DNA from: a bacterium UBP17_UBA6191
Lineage (GTDB): Bacteria; Muiribacteriota; UBA6191
DNA length: 6,383 bases
Assembly (NCBI GenBank): GCA_002422125.1
Contig: DITF01000245.1
Coordinates: 1 to 6,383, forward strand
Reading direction: 5' to 3'
A model generated the notes under the pieces. It saw nothing but the letters and a program-made list of their open reading frames with translations, had not been told where the DNA came from and did not search any database. How positions within the stretch are numbered: position 1 is the first letter of the stretch; the number at the start of each line of letters is the position of its first letter. Below are positions 5,709-6,383 of the stretch, piece by piece. Both the position numbers and the translations under genes were made by a program.

Positions 5709-6364
5709 AGTGGCTTTTCCGCTTTAAAATCTTCCTCAAAAGCCGGTTCTTTGGGAGGCTGAGTCTTTAACTCCTCCTGAATGTCCATTATATGTCGCTT
5801 TTGCTCAGCAGAAATATCCGAGCCCATGAGTATTTCTATTTTTGACTGAATTCGTTTTAATCTCTCTACATAAGAGTCTGCCAGAGTGTTTAAGGCTACA
5901 GCTAGCTCAGAAAACTCATCCCTTTGTCGAAAAAAGGTCCGTAGCTCAAGATTGCCTTCCGCCATTTCCGTCATATTTTTTTCCATACGATATACTGGCC
6001 CAGCAATATGATGGGTCAACCTCAGAGTTAAAAAAAACAAGAGAAAAATGGTCACTATCTCGGCCAGCATGATTTTGGGGAAAATATATGCAAAAATTTT
6101 CTGCTTTAAGACTGGAATCTGGGCAGCATCCACGGCAGTAACTGCACTCTCCATCAACAACTCATCTTCAAGTGTCCAGGTTATAAGGCCATAACACAAC
6201 CCACCCACTAAATTGGACGCGATTGTGACAAGAAGGATCATGATAATCATCATCTTTCGTTGAAAGGTCGGTTTGATATAAAGGGTGGTTCTTTGAAAGG
6301 AGGCTTGATTTTGCATGCAAGTATTATACAGACTAGTTGAGGAACTGACGATACCTTTGGACAC
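5705..6364 (-). CDS. Two-pass inner-membrane HAMP-domain protein without recognisable output domain
   Basis: The longest reading is 219 residues from a GTG at 6364. An internal ATG at 6316 (Met17, 203 residues) is the likelier start because a TATAAT box lies just ahead of it and the basic segment Q-R-T-T-L-Y-I-K-P-T-F-Q-R-K is kept before the first membrane helix. In 219-residue numbering, membrane segment 1 is about 38-62, a short periplasmic loop about 64-97, membrane segment 2 about 98-116, and a HAMP linker about 117-166. The HAMP shows G-P-V-Y-R-M-E (122-128) for the conserved Pro region of the first helix and D-E-F-S-E-L (149-154) for the D-E-x-G-E-L-like start of the second helix. A coiled-coil-like stretch follows to about 180, then a charged Pro/Glu/Lys-rich tail. 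No histidine kinase, methyl-accepting or cyclase domain is present. HAMP linkers relay membrane signals, so this may act through a separate partner. It is the first gene of a two-gene operon with the TPR lipoprotein. Confidence 0.88.
   Translation of the reverse strand: MSKGIVSSSTSLYNTCMQNQASFQRTTLYIKPTFQRKMMIIMILLVTIASNLVGGLCYGLITWTLEDELLMESAVTAVDAAQIPVLKQKIFAYIFPKIMLAEIVTIFLLFFLTLRLTHHIAGPVYRMEKNMTEMAEGNLELRTFFRQRDEFSELAVALNTLADSYVERLKRIQSKIEILMGSDISAEQKRHIMDIQEELKTQPPKEPAFEEDFKAEKPL
6311..6320. promoter_or_regulatory. 10-bp perfect palindrome over the likely start codon and transcription start
   Basis: TTGCATGCAA is its own reverse complement and lies directly downstream of the candidate -10 box, covering the ATG at 6316-6314. 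Such placement would suit a small dimeric repressor site, but a 10-bp palindrome could easily arise by chance here. Only the symmetry is seen; the regulatory role is speculation. Confidence 0.2.
6323..6351 (-). promoter_or_regulatory. Candidate sigma-70-type promoter for the HAMP/TPR-lipoprotein operon
   Basis: On the - strand a perfect TATAAT -10 box occupies 6328-6323. Exactly 17 nt upstream is TCGTCA (6351-6346), a 4-of-6 match to TTGACA. The expected transcription start falls at or within a few bases of the ATG at 6316, which would give a leaderless or nearly leaderless message; no Shine-Dalgarno site is visible before that ATG. The promoter would lie downstream of the alternative GTG start at 6364 and so argues against it. 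Confidence 0.45.
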
Positions 6365-6383
6365 GAATCAGATTCTGTCTGTG

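Noticed and set aside
5842..6072. Open frame of 76 codons on the + strand
   Set aside because: It is antisense to the HAMP region of a well-supported gene.

Overview
The window holds five protein genes in two convergent blocks, with no RNA genes, mobile elements or CRISPR arrays that I can see. The base composition is mildly AT-rich. A GspF/PilC-type secretion or pilus membrane protein, Sec-type signal peptides and a lipoprotein signal (L-S-G-C) point to a diderm (Gram-negative) bacterium. Nothing in the sequence fixes the phylum; a deltaproteobacterium-like or candidate-phylum lineage is possible, but that is a guess.

Left block, + strand (1-3553). The window opens inside the C-terminal half of a GspF/PilC inner-membrane platform protein of a type II secretion or type IV pilus machine. 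A 56-nt gap containing an imperfect hairpin follows. Next is a 680-residue exported protein of unknown function. It has a helical N-terminal region, a long Pro/Gln/Lys-rich, probably disordered centre that carries about eight copies of a degenerate octapeptide (F-x-x-[FLMI]-x-x-x-[LIMW]), and a C-terminal beta-rich domain resembling bacterial Ig-like/invasin (Big-1) folds. The third gene overlaps or abuts the second and encodes a small exported TPR-like helical-repeat protein. Its start may be a CTG codon that overlaps the upstream stop codon.

Right block, - strand (6364-3558). A two-pass membrane protein with a HAMP linker but no recognisable output domain overlaps by 4 nt (ATGA) a 716-residue lipoprotein made of about 16 TPR units plus a basic C-terminal helical tail. 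A consensus TATAAT box lies just upstream of the most likely start of the HAMP gene, which suggests a leaderless or nearly leaderless transcript.

The two blocks converge with only 4 nt between stop codons, and both stops sit inside one perfect 8-bp inverted repeat. How the genes cooperate is inference. The left block looks like a secretion/pilus machine gene followed by two envelope accessory proteins. The right block looks like an envelope sensor or scaffold pair. Both blocks contain exported TPR proteins, which are typical peptide-binding scaffolds, next to a protein carrying an array of short peptide-like motifs.
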